Shown in pieces: positions 38,208-47,886 of a stretch of 64,000 nt of DNA. Source of the DNA: Aneurinibacillus sp. Ricciae_BoGa-3 (GTDB lineage Bacteria; Bacillota; Bacilli; Aneurinibacillales; Aneurinibacillaceae); the NCBI RefSeq assembly GCF_028421645.1, contig NZ_CP116887.1:4094001-4158000 (forward strand). Direction: 5' to 3'. The translations under genes were made by a program, and so were the position numbers. Positions within the stretch are counted from its first letter, which is position 1. Every line of letters begins with the position of its first letter. Below the pieces are notes generated by a model that ran no database searches, had not been told where the DNA came from, and worked only from the letters and a program-made list of their open reading frames with translations.

Positions 38208-38705
38208 CTATACTCTTGCAAATGCGGCACCCCGGCTGATGGCCGTTACACCGGTACGGGATAGTTCCTTAATTCCGTACGGTTTTAAGAGCTCAATCAG
38301 GGCGTCATTTTTATCTGAATCGCCCGTAACCTGTATAATTAAAGATGTCGGGCTGACATCTACTATGCTGGCACGGAACGGATCGATAATGCCGTTAATT
38401 TCTGAGCGTGTGGCAGGGTTAGCCTCCACTTTAATGAGGGCAAGTTCGCGGCCAACAAAAGCAGCCTGGCTAAGATGGGTCACTTTATAAACATCAATGA
38501 GCTTATGGAACTGCTTGATCACCTGTTCCAGCATACGCTCATCTGCGCTTGTGACGATTGTCATGCGGGAAAGCCCTTTTTCCTCGGATTGTCCAACGGT
38601 GATGCTGTCAATGTTAAACCCCCGCTGGCCCATTAAATTAGCCACCCGGGCTAGCACTCCCGGCTCGTCATTTACGAGTATGGATATGGTATGTTTTTGT
38701 TCCAT
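38208..38705 (-). CDS. ilvN: Acetolactate synthase small (regulatory) subunit
   Basis: 165 residues from the ATG at 38705, two bases from the end of ilvB; GGGAG is 12 nt upstream. An earlier ATG at 38717 abuts that RBS. An N-terminal ACT domain (HTISILVNDEPGVLARVANL, 4-80) is followed by the ALS small-subunit C-terminal domain. The protein confers valine feedback on IlvB. In Bacillus the gene is also named ilvH. Confidence 0.95.
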   Translation of the reverse strand: MEQKHTISILVNDEPGVLARVANLMGQRGFNIDSITVGQSEEKGLSRMTIVTSADERMLEQVIKQFHKLIDVYKVTHLSQAAFVGRELALIKVEANPATRSEINGIIDPFRASIVDVSPTSLIIQVTGDSDKNDALIELLKPYGIKELSRTGVTAISRGAAFARV

Positions 38706-38706
38706 C

Positions 38707-40449
38707 TTACTTCTCATCTCCCAGAACCATCTGATCTAGTGTTTTGCCTGCGGCCACCATTGGATAAACATTTTCTTCGGGCTCTACCACGAACTCAACA
38801 AGCACAGGGCCATTCGTTTGCAGGGCTTCCTGCCAGATTCGCTCAGCTTCCTCTTCTGTAGAAGCGCGCAGCCCTTTAATTCCATACGCTTCTGCCAGCT
38901 TAACGAAATCCACGCTTTCACTTAGATCAATATGGCTGTAGCGGTTATCATAGAACAGCTCCTGCCATTGGCGGACCATGCCGAGACAACTGTTATTAAT
39001 GACAACAATTTTGATTGGCAGGTTGTGAATGGATGCAACGGCCATCTCCTGCAGGTTCATCTGGAACCCGCCATCCCCGCTTACCGAAATAACGAGCTTA
39101 TCAGGATTTGCAATTTGCGCCCCGATAGCGGCCGGGAAACCGAAACCCATTGTACCCAGGCCGCCCGATGTGACAAAAGAACGCTGCTGGTTAAATTTGT
39201 AGTACTGGGCCACCCACATCTGATGCTGGCCAACGTCGGTAGTTACGACTGCATTGCCGCCAGTTGTCTCATACATGATTTCAATGGCACGCTGGGGTTT
39301 CAGCGTTCCTGCAGCACTCTTCTTGTAGCTATACGGATGCATGCGGCCCCATTCCTGCACTTGTGCTACCCATTCATCTGAATCTGTTTTTTCAATCTTT
39401 TCAAGCGCTGCGTTGAGCACGCTCTTTACGTCACCTACGATAGGTATATACGTATCAACATTTTTGCTGATTTCTGCCGGGTCGATATCGACATGGACAA
39501 TCTTCGCATTCGGAGCAAATTCCTTCGTGCGTCCCATCGTAATCCGGTCATCAAACCGGGCGCCGATAGCGATCACCAGGTCCGTATTCAGCAAAGCCTG
39601 GTTGGATGCATAAGAACCATGCATGCCTGGCATACCCGGACACAGCGGGTGTGTGCCTGGAAAACCAGCAAGCCCCATAAGCGTAGGGATCACTGGAATT
39701 TGCGCCTTCTCAGCAAAAGCAAGAAGTTCTTTCTCAGCTCCGGATGTAACGGTGCCTCCACCGGTCAGAATAACCGGCTTTTTAGAAGCGGCAATGGCTT
39801 TTACCATTCGGTCAACCTGCATGGTATTCGGTTTGACCGTTGGATTATACGTGCGCAGTTTCACGCTTTCCGGATAATAGAATGGGGCACTGTCATTGTT
39901 TACGTCTTTTGGTATATCAATCAGCACAGGACCCGGGCGGCCGGTTGTTGCGATATGGAAAGCCTCTTTCACAATACGGGGCAAATCCTTAATATCTCTG
40001 ACAAAAAAGTTATGTTTGGTAATCGGCAGTGTGATGCCGGTAATATTGGCTTCCTGGAAAGCGTCTGTGCCAATGAGGTTCTGTGCAACATTGCCTGTGA
40101 TGCACACCATCGGTATGGAGTCCATATGGGCGGTCGCAATCCCCGTTACAAGGTTTGTTGCCCCGGGACCCGAAGTTGCAATGACAACCCCCGGTTTCCC
40201 TGTGGCTCGTGCATAACCATCCGCTGCATGGACGGCCCCTTGTTCATGGCGTGTTAAAATATGCTTAAGATGACTGCTGTACAAGGAATCGTAAATCGGG
40301 AGAACCGCTCCACCCGGGTAACCAAATACATACTCAACACCCTCTAGTAGCAGGCATCGTAAAAGCATATCTGCCCCGGTCATTACTTCTCCCATCTTGA
40401 TTGGCGGAAAAGAGGCTTTTTGCTCAGCCATCGCCGTCTCTGTGCTCAT
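38707..40449 (-). CDS. ilvB: Acetolactate synthase large (catalytic) subunit
   Basis: 580 residues. A ThDP enzyme that condenses two pyruvates, or pyruvate with 2-ketobutyrate. Visible: GYPGGAVLPIYDSLY and RHEQGAVHAADGYARATGKP (activating Glu, about 60-80), a central FAD-type domain, and the C-terminal ThDP motif GDGGFQMNLQEM ... NNSCLGMVRQW. It is the first gene of ilvB-ilvN-ilvC-leuA-leuB, controlled by the Leu T-box. The RBS TAAGGAGGAG is strong. Confidence 0.96.
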   Translation of the reverse strand: MSTETAMAEQKASFPPIKMGEVMTGADMLLRCLLLEGVEYVFGYPGGAVLPIYDSLYSSHLKHILTRHEQGAVHAADGYARATGKPGVVIATSGPGATNLVTGIATAHMDSIPMVCITGNVAQNLIGTDAFQEANITGITLPITKHNFFVRDIKDLPRIVKEAFHIATTGRPGPVLIDIPKDVNNDSAPFYYPESVKLRTYNPTVKPNTMQVDRMVKAIAASKKPVILTGGGTVTSGAEKELLAFAEKAQIPVIPTLMGLAGFPGTHPLCPGMPGMHGSYASNQALLNTDLVIAIGARFDDRITMGRTKEFAPNAKIVHVDIDPAEISKNVDTYIPIVGDVKSVLNAALEKIEKTDSDEWVAQVQEWGRMHPYSYKKSAAGTLKPQRAIEIMYETTGGNAVVTTDVGQHQMWVAQYYKFNQQRSFVTSGGLGTMGFGFPAAIGAQIANPDKLVISVSGDGGFQMNLQEMAVASIHNLPIKIVVINNSCLGMVRQWQELFYDNRYSHIDLSESVDFVKLAEAYGIKGLRASTEEEAERIWQEALQTNGPVLVEFVVEPEENVYPMVAAGKTLDQMVLGDEK

Positions 40450-40566
40450 GATTTCTCCTCCTTAGGAATCCTGTAACTCTCTCCAAAGTAAAAATAATCA
40501 AAAAATTGTATCTTTGCTAAAACATGTATCCACTATGACTGTGCACTGCTATCCCAACAAATTAAA

Positions 40567-40850
40567 GAAAGCCCTTTCACCCTCTGACTTTTATCATGTC
40601 AGTTGGGGCGAAAGAGCTTCGCGGTACCACCCAAGTTTATTGCCCACCTTCCGACAGGCAACCTCTGCAGGTTATAAAACCTAGCACATAACGCGTGCGT
40701 ACGGCTATTCCTACTAGACAAAATGTCGTTCAGAAAGCAACTCCGAGGTGAGATATATTCAGCATTCTTATCCGGTTTCCACCCTCCCGGACTCTCTGTT
40801 AAGCAGCGGCTGAATACGCGTCCTCATCAATGTTCTACTGTTTTATAATT
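40567..40850 (-). promoter_or_regulatory. T-box leader, leucine specifier (CTC)
   Basis: The conserved GGGTGGTACCGCG is on the minus strand (plus 40620-40632). The terminator arms AGCTCTTTCGCCCC and GGGTGAAAGGGCTTTC with a following T-run lie at about 40561-40618. Near the end of stem I the sequence GAATATAT-CTC-A places a CTC Leu codon (plus 40750-40752) in the specifier loop, as in the B. subtilis ilv-leu leader. ATC (Ile) one base off is the only alternative; the following A favours CTC. Confidence 0.9.
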
Positions 40851-40895
40851 ATCAATCTCATCTAAATTTTGTAACGAGTTGTTATATTATCTGCA

Positions 40896-40924
40896 ATTAT
40901 AGACACCCTTTTGCATTGTGTCAA
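40896..40924 (-). promoter_or_regulatory. Perfect-consensus sigma-A promoter of the ilv-leu operon
   Basis: Minus strand TTGACA, a 17-base spacer and TATAAT: full consensus. The -35 lies within a palindrome GTCAAC-AG-GTTGAC (40920-40933) that could be a repressor site. Confidence 0.85.
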
Positions 40925-41017
40925 CAGGTTGACTTTAAAAATTTTTTAGAAAACTCCCACGACCGTAAGAGTGGGCGTTGCAATGGGCTTTTTCCCTCAT
41001 GTGGAACATTCGCTTCA

Positions 41018-42343
41018 TCAGCTAACAAGGCTTTGTTCTTCCCCGTACATGGTGGTATTTTCTTCTATTCTTTGGCCCTTGACACCGTTAAACAAGAGGT
41101 TTAAGAATATAGCAATGAGACTGCCTGATACAATTCCGCTCTCCATGATGACGCGTAGGCCTTCGGGTAAATGGGCAAACACAGCTGGCGTCACCGACAC
41201 ACCGAGTCCAACCCCGACAGAAACCGCCACGATAAACATGTTCTCCAGCCGTTTGAAGTTTACCGTCGTTAATTGCTTAATTCCAGAAGCCAGGACCATG
41301 CCAAACATCGGAATCATTGCACCGCCAAGCACAGGATTAGGGATAATGGTAGTGAGTGCGGCGACTTTGGGCAAGAGCCCTAAACCCATAATAATTACAC
41401 ACGCAGAAACCACAACTTTTCTCGTCTTCACTCCTGTCAGAGCCACTAACCCAACATTCTGGGAAAAGGTTGAATAAGGGAAGGCTTGAAAAATACCTCC
41501 AATGACCTGGGCCAGACCTTCTGCCCTAAGGCCCCGCTTAATATCATCGCCGTCTAATTTTTTCCCGCATACATCTGCCAGCGCAAAAAACACACCTGTC
41601 GATTCAATCATGCTGACAATTCCGACCAGGACCATGCTGATAATAGCTGTTATGTGAAACGTAGGCATACCAAAGCGCAGCGGCGTCACCATATGAAACC
41701 ATCCCGCTCTGCCTACTGTCGAAAAGTCAACCATTCCCATGAAGAAAGCCGCAGCCGTCCCTACCACCAATGACAGGAGAACAGCGATTGATTTAAGATA
41801 ACCCGTGAAGAAGCGCTGCATCAGAACAATGGACACGAAGGTAAGGGCAGCCAGAAATAAGTTTGAGGAGCTTGCGTATCCTGGTGAATTAGGCTGGCCA
41901 ACTATGTTTCCCATCGCCACACCAATTAGAGAAGCCCCGATAATTGTGACAACCGATCCGGTTACAACCGGCGGGAAAAATCTGATAATCTTATTCATAA
42001 ACTGTGAGAGGATTAGCACGATGATTCCGGATGCAATGATCGAGCCATATACAGCTGTTATCCCCTGCATCTTCCCTATCGCAATCATCGGCCCGACCGC
42101 CTGGAATGCGCAACCCATTAAGATGGGCAGCTTTACGCCGAAGTATTTACCGCCCATTACTTGAAGCAGCGAAGCGATTCCGCATGTAAATAAATCGATC
42201 GAAATTAAGTAAGCTACCTGCTCGGCATTCATCCCGATAGCCGGCCCCACAATCAAAGGAACAACTACGGCTCCCGCATACATCGCTAAAACATGTTGAA
42301 AACCAAGCGCACCTAACTTCAAAAATCCCTGTTTGTTCTTCAC
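41018..42343 (-). CDS. pbuX: Xanthine permease (NCS2 / uracil-xanthine permease family)
   Basis: 441 residues with about 12-14 hydrophobic segments. It is a proton-coupled nucleobase importer. The NCS2 signature lies near QNVGLVALTGVKTRKVV, with GGIFQAFPYSTFSQN upstream. Linkage to xpt and the guanine riboswitch supports xanthine rather than uracil as substrate. It starts with GTG at 42343, 7 nt after AGGAGGA. Confidence 0.93.
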   Translation of the reverse strand: MKNKQGFLKLGALGFQHVLAMYAGAVVVPLIVGPAIGMNAEQVAYLISIDLFTCGIASLLQVMGGKYFGVKLPILMGCAFQAVGPMIAIGKMQGITAVYGSIIASGIIVLILSQFMNKIIRFFPPVVTGSVVTIIGASLIGVAMGNIVGQPNSPGYASSSNLFLAALTFVSIVLMQRFFTGYLKSIAVLLSLVVGTAAAFFMGMVDFSTVGRAGWFHMVTPLRFGMPTFHITAIISMVLVGIVSMIESTGVFFALADVCGKKLDGDDIKRGLRAEGLAQVIGGIFQAFPYSTFSQNVGLVALTGVKTRKVVVSACVIIMGLGLLPKVAALTTIIPNPVLGGAMIPMFGMVLASGIKQLTTVNFKRLENMFIVAVSVGVGLGVSVTPAVFAHLPEGLRVIMESGIVSGSLIAIFLNLLFNGVKGQRIEENTTMYGEEQSLVS

Positions 42344-42367
42344 TACTCTTCCTCCTGTAGCTTTTGT

Positions 42368-42958
42368 TTATTTCACTTGTGCCAGATCTTCTACAAACGC
42401 AACGTGTCCACCTGACAAAGACGCAATACGTGCCAAAGACTCAACCCGATAACCCGCTTCTTTTAGCTTTGCGCCGCCATTTTGAAAAGCTTTCTCAATG
42501 ACAATCCCGATGCCCGCCACGCTGCTCTCTGCCTGCTCAACGAGCGATGCAAGCCCCAGGGCAGCTTCTCCGTTAGCCAGAAAATCATCAATTATCAAAA
42601 CGGTTTCCCCTGCAGGCAAAAACTTCTTAAGAACAGTGACCTCATTCGTTTCCTGTTTTGTAAATGAATAGACCTGTGTATGATAGGCCTGCTCATTCAT
42701 AATTGCTGAACGTTTTTTACGGGCGAAAACGACCGGAACCCCCAGCTTTAATCCGGCTGTAAGCGCCGGAGCAATACCGGATGATTCGAGGGTTAGGATA
42801 CGGGTGATGCCTTCATCCACAAACAGCCTGGCAAATTCCTCCCCTACTGCCATCATTAAAGCGGGGTCAATCTGGTGATTCAAAAATGAATCAACTTTCA
42901 GTACATTATCGTTAAGCACCTGTCCGACATCCCGGATTGCTGCTTTAAGTAACTCCAT
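42368..42958 (-). CDS. xpt: Xanthine phosphoribosyltransferase
   Basis: 196 residues. It makes XMP from xanthine and PRPP. The PRPP-binding loop is [17 protein letters not shown] near residue 125, with the purine-binding part [20 protein letters not shown] near 60. It is the first gene of xpt-pbuX behind a guanine riboswitch, as in B. subtilis. The RBS AGAGGAG is strong. Confidence 0.96.
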   Translation of the reverse strand: MELLKAAIRDVGQVLNDNVLKVDSFLNHQIDPALMMAVGEEFARLFVDEGITRILTLESSGIAPALTAGLKLGVPVVFARKKRSAIMNEQAYHTQVYSFTKQETNEVTVLKKFLPAGETVLIIDDFLANGEAALGLASLVEQAESSVAGIGIVIEKAFQNGGAKLKEAGYRVESLARIASLSGGHVAFVEDLAQVK

Positions 42959-42986
42959 GTTTTCGTTCTCCTCTCTTTAGTTAAAC

Positions 42987-43165
42987 AAAAAATCCGCGGG
43001 GCCCTTTTTTCTGTACAAGTGAAAAAAGGTCCCGCGGATCATAAAATAAAACACAAATAGACGATGCGTCTACCTGCTGCTAGGCTCAAGTATTTTCACT
43101 CGTAGTCAGATCATTTACGGTAACCTGGTAGAAACTTTTGGGCCATATCCCCAAGATTATACGAG
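42987..43165 (-). promoter_or_regulatory. Guanine (purine) riboswitch with terminator
   Basis: The aptamer is at 43099-43165: P1 CTCGTA/TACGAG, GGATATGGCCC, GTTTCTACC and CCGTAAATG, with ACTAC in J3/1. The C there indicates guanine/xanthine-type rather than adenine binding. The expression platform ends in a long terminator, ATCCGCGGG...CCCGCGGAT plus T6 (42987-43039). Guanine binding should end transcription before xpt. Confidence 0.95.
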
Positions 43166-43197
43166 TTAACTATGGAATTTTGCTTAATGCAGTTTTT

Positions 43198-43226
43198 ATT
43201 ATACAGAAGAGAGGGTAAAAAATAAA
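43198..43226 (-). promoter_or_regulatory. Promoter of the xpt riboswitch transcript
   Basis: Minus strand TTTATT, a 17-base spacer and a perfect TATAAT (plus 43198-43203), about 33 nt before the aptamer. The -35 overlaps the end of the pepA terminator. Confidence 0.65.
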
Positions 43227-43252
43227 GTTCGGATTTAAAAAATCCGAACTTT
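43224..43252 (-). terminator. Terminator of pepA
   Basis: AAAGTTCGGATT and AATCCGAACTTT form a perfect 12-bp stem, followed on the minus strand by ATTTTTT, 38 nt past the pepA stop. Confidence 0.85.
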
Positions 43253-43289
43253 ATTGGTTTTCATAACGAAAGTGTTCGTTAATTTTCGT

Positions 43290-44798
43290 TTATTCTTCTT
43301 TTTCATTAACCGAACGAAGCTGGGCAAGCGTGGCGAGCGTACGCACCATGACCCCGGTCCCTCCTGCAGGGGAGAGATCATTGTCTTTGTCCGCCCAGGA
43401 TGTACCCGCAATATCCAAATGCACCCACGGCGTCTCTTCCGCAAACTCACCTACAAACAGGCCAGCGGTAATCGAACCCGCATTGCGGCCACCGGTATTT
43501 TTCAAATCAGCAATTTTACTTTTAATTTGATCTTTATACGGTTTGTACGCAGGAAGCCTCCAGAGAAGCTCCCCTGCCTCTGCCGCCGAAATCATGACTT
43601 CTTCCATAAATTCTTCATTATTGGTCACCGCAGCTGTCGTACAGGTTCCAAGTGCAACAAGGGCGGCACCAGTAAGAGTCGCTAGATCGACCACATAGTC
43701 AGCGCCCATTTCTTTGGCGTAGCATACTCCGTCAGCAAGAATCAAACGCCCTTCAGCATCCGTATTTAATATTTCAATCGTTTTTCCGTTCATCGCAGTA
43801 ATCACATCGCCCGGTTTTAAAGCGGACCCGCTTGGCATGTTATCCGTTGTCGGGATAACGGCGGCTATGTTGACGTCTGGCTTCAGCCTGCCGATCACTT
43901 CAAGAGCCCCAATTACGGCTGCGGCGCCCCCCATATCCCCCTTCATTTCATCCATTCCGGGCCCTGGCTTCAGAGAAATACCACCCGAGTCAAAAGTGAT
44001 CCCTTTTCCTACAAAACCGAGCACATCTTCCCACTTATCGGTTCCCTGGTACTTAATCGCCACAAGTTTAGGCGCCTGTACCGAGCCCTGATTGACACCG
44101 AGCAGCCCGCCCATGCCGTATCGTTCCATATCGGGTTTTTCCAGAATTTCAACCTCCATGCCGTACCGTTCAGCCACTTCCTTCGCCTTCTCGGCAAGTA
44201 CAGTTGGCGTTAAATAATTGCCGGGCATGTTCACAAGATCCCGGGCAAGATTCGTACCTTCAGCAAAAGCTTGGCCAATTCGAACACCCTCCCGTGCATC
44301 CTCGGCACCCTGTTCAGCACAGAATATAACAAGGGACTCCAGAGCCGGCTTTAATTCTTCCTTTTGGTGGTAGCCTGGAAAGCGGTAGTCAGCCAGCAGC
44401 ACGCCTTCGGTGATCGCATGCGAAGCTTCCTTAGCGTCGAGGCCGCTCCAAGCATCAGAAAGTGCGAATGCCAGCTTGGTCAGCTTCGCTTTAAGCGCTT
44501 CTTTCACAGCGCGTGCGCTTGCCTCGCGCAGTTCTTCAAAAGAGAGCTCAGCCTCGTCCCCAAGGCCAACCAAAAGAATGCGGCGGGCGGCAATTTTGCC
44601 GTAAGTATGTATAAACTGAGTATCGTTTCGATCGCCGCTTATTTCACTATCGGAGAATAAAGCGGCAATATTGCCACCCAGCGCTTGATCGGCTTCCGCC
44701 AGTGCGCCTTCTGCCTTTATGGTCCCTTTAACAATACCGATAACCAGACAATCAGCCTGCTGTGTGAGAAGTCCTTTTGTAACCACTTTAATTTCCAT
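43290..44798 (-). CDS. pepA: Leucyl aminopeptidase (M17)
   Basis: 502 residues from the ATG at 44798, behind GGAGGT about 11 nt upstream. A cytosolic hexameric di-metal aminopeptidase. It has the N-terminal macro-like domain (1-170) and the catalytic domain with KGITFDSGGISLKPGPGM (metal and Lys) and the family signature NTDAEGRLILAD. The B. subtilis counterpart is YuiE, next to yuiD as here. Confidence 0.94.
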   Translation of the reverse strand: MEIKVVTKGLLTQQADCLVIGIVKGTIKAEGALAEADQALGGNIAALFSDSEISGDRNDTQFIHTYGKIAARRILLVGLGDEAELSFEELREASARAVKEALKAKLTKLAFALSDAWSGLDAKEASHAITEGVLLADYRFPGYHQKEELKPALESLVIFCAEQGAEDAREGVRIGQAFAEGTNLARDLVNMPGNYLTPTVLAEKAKEVAERYGMEVEILEKPDMERYGMGGLLGVNQGSVQAPKLVAIKYQGTDKWEDVLGFVGKGITFDSGGISLKPGPGMDEMKGDMGGAAAVIGALEVIGRLKPDVNIAAVIPTTDNMPSGSALKPGDVITAMNGKTIEILNTDAEGRLILADGVCYAKEMGADYVVDLATLTGAALVALGTCTTAAVTNNEEFMEEVMISAAEAGELLWRLPAYKPYKDQIKSKIADLKNTGGRNAGSITAGLFVGEFAEETPWVHLDIAGTSWADKDNDLSPAGGTGVMVRTLATLAQLRSVNEKEE

Positions 44799-44919
44799 TG
44801 TTAATACCCACCTCCACAAAAATTTTATCAATAATTAATATGAAAGGAAAGATTTCAGCATGTATGTGCTGCTGGGATTTGATAAAATAGGATAGAGAAA
44901 ACTAGAAAGGAACAGATCG

Positions 44920-45399
44920 ATGCCGTCATTATTCTCGAATTATCCGCTCTGGTCTGCCCTGCTTGCGATTGTAGCGGCCCAGGCGATAAAAATCCCCATT
45001 GCGTATTTTAGATCAAGAAAATGGGATGCAAAGCTTTTATTCAGTACTGGCGGAATGCCCAGCTCTCATTCAGCCGCTGTTACAGCCCTTTCAACTGCAG
45101 TCGGCTTTGTCGATGGAATCGGTTCAACTTCCTTTGCGATAGCCGTTGTTTTTTCTATAATTGTGATGTTCGACGCTGCCGGTGTAAGAAGACATGCTGG
45201 AACACATGCTGCCGTATTGAACCTTCTCGTAGAGGATTTTCAACAGTTGATCGAAGAACTAAAGACCCTGCGCATAAACCCCAGGCGGGAGAAAGCAGAG
45301 AAACTAAAGGAACTTCTTGGGCACCAGCCAAGTGAAGTGCTCGTAGGAGCATGGCTCGGCATTATCTTATCCGCAGTCATCTATTTCTTATGGAAATAA
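44920..45399 (+). CDS. yuiD: Divergent PAP2 family protein (DUF212, YuiD)
   Basis: 159 residues with hydrophobic segments at about 8-25, 60-90 and 135-157. GGMPSSHSAAVTALSTAVG (45-63) and FDAAGVRRHAGTHAA are the family motifs related to acid phosphatase/PAP2 enzymes. A membrane phosphatase role is inferred only. It is divergent from pepA; the B. subtilis order is kept. Confidence 0.9.
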   Translation: MPSLFSNYPLWSALLAIVAAQAIKIPIAYFRSRKWDAKLLFSTGGMPSSHSAAVTALSTAVGFVDGIGSTSFAIAVVFSIIVMFDAAGVRRHAGTHAAVLNLLVEDFQQLIEELKTLRINPRREKAEKLKELLGHQPSEVLVGAWLGIILSAVIYFLWK

Positions 45400-45438
45400 A
45401 CTCAGCCGGCACACGGCACCCCGGCTCGCAAGAATAAA

Positions 45439-45485
45439 GAAAAGCCCCTGCCTGTCCAAGTACACCGACAGCCTGAGGGCTTTTC
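45439..45485. terminator. Bidirectional terminator
   Basis: GAAAAGCCC and GGGCTTTTC enclose an imperfect inner stem between the convergent yuiD and 3D-domain genes. Confidence 0.75.
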
Positions 45486-45493
45486 ACCATTTG

Positions 45494-46117
45494 CTATTGC
45501 TTGCTAATGCTTCTGTTTTGGTTTAAATCCCGTACCATCGCTTCGCTCACTTTTCCTTTTCCTTTTTCAATGATATACACGTCTACCTGCTTCTTACCCC
45601 ATTCCTTAAAGACGTCCTGTTTCTTCTCAAAATACAGATCCAGCTTATTGCCTTTAATAGCCGAACCAATATCCGCTACAATGCCGTAGCCGTATCCGGG
45701 AATATATAAAACAGTTCCCAGCGGAAAAACGTGTAAATCTGCTGCTATGGTGGAAACTCTATCCCGTCTCACTTTGACGCCAGAATAGGTTATTTTGTAT
45801 GCAGGATGGCTTTCATCTTTCCCTGTAGACTCCGGACCCGGATAGTAGCCTGTGGCCACCACAGACACTTTCGGATATTGCTCCAGCGACTGAACGGGTA
45901 TTGTCAATCCCTCACCTGAAACCGGTTTAGCCGGGATTTTCTCTGTTTTTAATTTATGTTTATCAATTTGAACAGTCTTCTTTACACTTTGTCCATGTGC
46001 GGGCTCCCTGGTGGCCTGCGGCTGTACAAGCAGAATGTATAGGCCAAGCATGGTAAACACAATCGAGATGAAGAGATATGGCAAAGAAGGTTTCACATTT
46101 TTTAAGATCGAATTCAC
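45494..46117 (-). CDS. yuiC: 3D-domain protein (YuiC-like, putative cell-wall lytic transglycosylase)
   Basis: 207 residues. An N-terminal transmembrane anchor (about 13-32) is followed by a linker and the 3D domain at about 85-185. The three catalytic-type aspartates appear in TGYYPGPESTGKDESHPAYK, RVSTIAADLHVFPLGTVLYI and GYGIVADIGSAIKGNKLDLY. YuiC/Sps-type 3D proteins act as lytic transglycosylases in sporulation or germination. It starts with GTG at 46117 behind GAGGAGG. Confidence 0.88.
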   Translation of the reverse strand: MNSILKNVKPSLPYLFISIVFTMLGLYILLVQPQATREPAHGQSVKKTVQIDKHKLKTEKIPAKPVSGEGLTIPVQSLEQYPKVSVVATGYYPGPESTGKDESHPAYKITYSGVKVRRDRVSTIAADLHVFPLGTVLYIPGYGYGIVADIGSAIKGNKLDLYFEKKQDVFKEWGKKQVDVYIIEKGKGKVSEAMVRDLNQNRSISKQ

Positions 46118-46294
46118 TCTTTTAGCCTCCTCTTATCTTAAGAATCTCCCATACTTGGGCAGCCTATACATGCAGAACAAAAAATTAACCGCGTCAGGCC
46201 TTGCGTTTTCGCTCATGGGGATAAAAAAAACACCCGTTTATACGAGTGGCAGCGAAATTTTCTTATTTGAAAGCGAAAATCAGTGTATATAAAG

Positions 46295-46329
46295 AAAAAC
46301 CTCCCAAATGGAATGTTTGGAAGGTTTTT
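46295..46329. terminator. Terminator downstream of the NADH dehydrogenase gene
   Basis: AAAAACCTCCCAAA and TTTGGAAGGTTTTT pair over 13-14 positions with one mismatch. T-runs occur on both strands. Confidence 0.8.
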
Positions 46330-46348
46330 GATCGTTTTTATTTGTAGC

Positions 46349-47539
46349 TTACAGCTTCACTTTTTTAGTGAGAAGTGAAAGTCCGCCGAGCATAAACAAA
46401 GAGCGATTATCAATAACTTTTTTCATAAATGCTGCGGTTCCACCAAAGATTTTCTTATTTCCAACCAGCCCAATGGCTTCCCCTTTACCAAGAGAAGCGA
46501 CTGTACCTTTAAGATGGAATACGAAAGGTTTAGGCGTTCCGCCGCGCATAAGCTCCACAAGATTTTGCCCGAGGTTCTCGCCCTGCTGAATAGCAATCTG
46601 GGCAGTTGGCGGATACGGACGGTCTGTTGCAGCGTTGATGACAAGCGCGCTGTCACCGACGATAAATACATTATCATGCCCTGGTGCACGAAGGTATTCA
46701 TCCACCTTCACACGGCCGCGCATGGTTTCAAAGCCGGATTTCTCAATTACAGAGTTACCGCGGACACCACCAGTCCAAACAACAGTTTTGGATTTAATTT
46801 CTTCACCCTCACCGATAATTACACCGTCTGGCGTACATTCTTTGATCGGTGTAGCAATTCTAAACTCTACACCTTTTTTGGAGAGAATATCCATTGCATA
46901 CTGCACAAGTTCAGGGTCAAAGCCCGGCAACACCGTAGGGGCTGCTTCTACGTTATAGATCTTAACGTCGCTCGGATTAACATCAAACTCTTCACACAGC
47001 TCAGGGATACGGTCCGTTAATTCTCCAAGGAATTCAATCCCGGTAAAGCCAGCACCACCGATTACAAAGGTAATAAGCTCAGGGCTTCTTTCATTTTTGT
47101 AGCGGGCAAAATTATACTCAATATGCTCGCGAATCTCACGCACGCTGTTGATGCTGCGAATGCTGAATGCGTGTTCCTTAAGACCTTGAATGCCAAATGT
47201 TTCAGGCTCGCTTCCGAGGCCGATGACCAGATAGTCATAGGACAGCTCGTCGCCAGATTCAAGTGTAACGGTTTGCTTATCTTTATTAATGCTAGCAACG
47301 GTTCCTTTGAGGAACTTAACTTTGCTGGAATCTAGAAGGCTGTTAATTTCAACCCGGCATTTATCCGGATCAAGCGTACCTGCTGCTGGTTCATGCAGCC
47401 ATGTCGTAAAGTAATGGTAATCATGCTTGTTAACCAGCGTTACATCTGCCTCGTTGTAATTCATGGTTTTTTGCAGTTTCACTGCAGTCATTAAACCGCC
47501 GTAACCGCCGCCAAGAATTAGGATTTTTGGATTTGCCAT
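46349..47539 (-). CDS. ndh: Type II NADH dehydrogenase (YumB-like)
   Basis: 396 residues from the ATG at 47539 (an upstream TTG at 47548 is possible). It passes electrons from NADH to quinone without proton pumping. The FAD-binding [11 protein letters not shown] (8-18), the NADH-binding [14 protein letters not shown] near 165, and [12 protein letters not shown] near 295 are typical. The C-terminus carries a likely amphipathic membrane-binding stretch. It is divergent from yumC, as in B. subtilis. Confidence 0.9.
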   Translation of the reverse strand: MANPKILILGGGYGGLMTAVKLQKTMNYNEADVTLVNKHDYHYFTTWLHEPAAGTLDPDKCRVEINSLLDSSKVKFLKGTVASINKDKQTVTLESGDELSYDYLVIGLGSEPETFGIQGLKEHAFSIRSINSVREIREHIEYNFARYKNERSPELITFVIGGAGFTGIEFLGELTDRIPELCEEFDVNPSDVKIYNVEAAPTVLPGFDPELVQYAMDILSKKGVEFRIATPIKECTPDGVIIGEGEEIKSKTVVWTGGVRGNSVIEKSGFETMRGRVKVDEYLRAPGHDNVFIVGDSALVINAATDRPYPPTAQIAIQQGENLGQNLVELMRGGTPKPFVFHLKGTVASLGKGEAIGLVGNKKIFGGTAAFMKKVIDNRSLFMLGGLSLLTKKVKL

Positions 47540-47663
47540 CTTTCTCAACCACTTTCCTTAAGTATTTGAAAATCCATTGTGCTTTTTTTCACTAGCATAC
47601 CCTGACAAAAAAATCACACCCATGGATTAATTACCCAGTCTCCATTAAATTGTTCACACTTTT

Positions 47664-47692
47664 ATCATAAGTCGGTTTATACGTTTTTTCAA
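47664..47692 (-). promoter_or_regulatory. Promoter candidate of ndh
   Basis: Minus strand TTGAAA, a 17-base spacer and TATGAT (plus 47664-47669), about 125 nt before the start codon. Confidence 0.55.
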
Positions 47693-47886
47693 GTGAAAAT
47701 ATGCACAAACACGTTTTTTTATATCGCCTACAGTTAAGCTATTCCATACAAAAAATGGGGAAAACTATGGTTCACCGCCTTATGTAACTTGGTTGCGGGC
47801 CAATTTTGTTATAATTTTGATTGTAACGCGAATATTAGGGACAATTGATTAGAAAATATTCGCTTTTGAAAAATTCCAACTTTAGC

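Noticed and set aside
40937-40955. CodY-box-like AATTTTTTAGAAAAC upstream of ilvB
   Set aside because: About five mismatches to the consensus AATTTTCWGAAAATT; too weak in an AT-rich region.
40958-40980. CCCAC...GTGGG repeat resembling an IS200/IS605 end
   Set aside because: Only 5-bp arms and no transposase or second end; better read as a weak pbuX terminator or chance.
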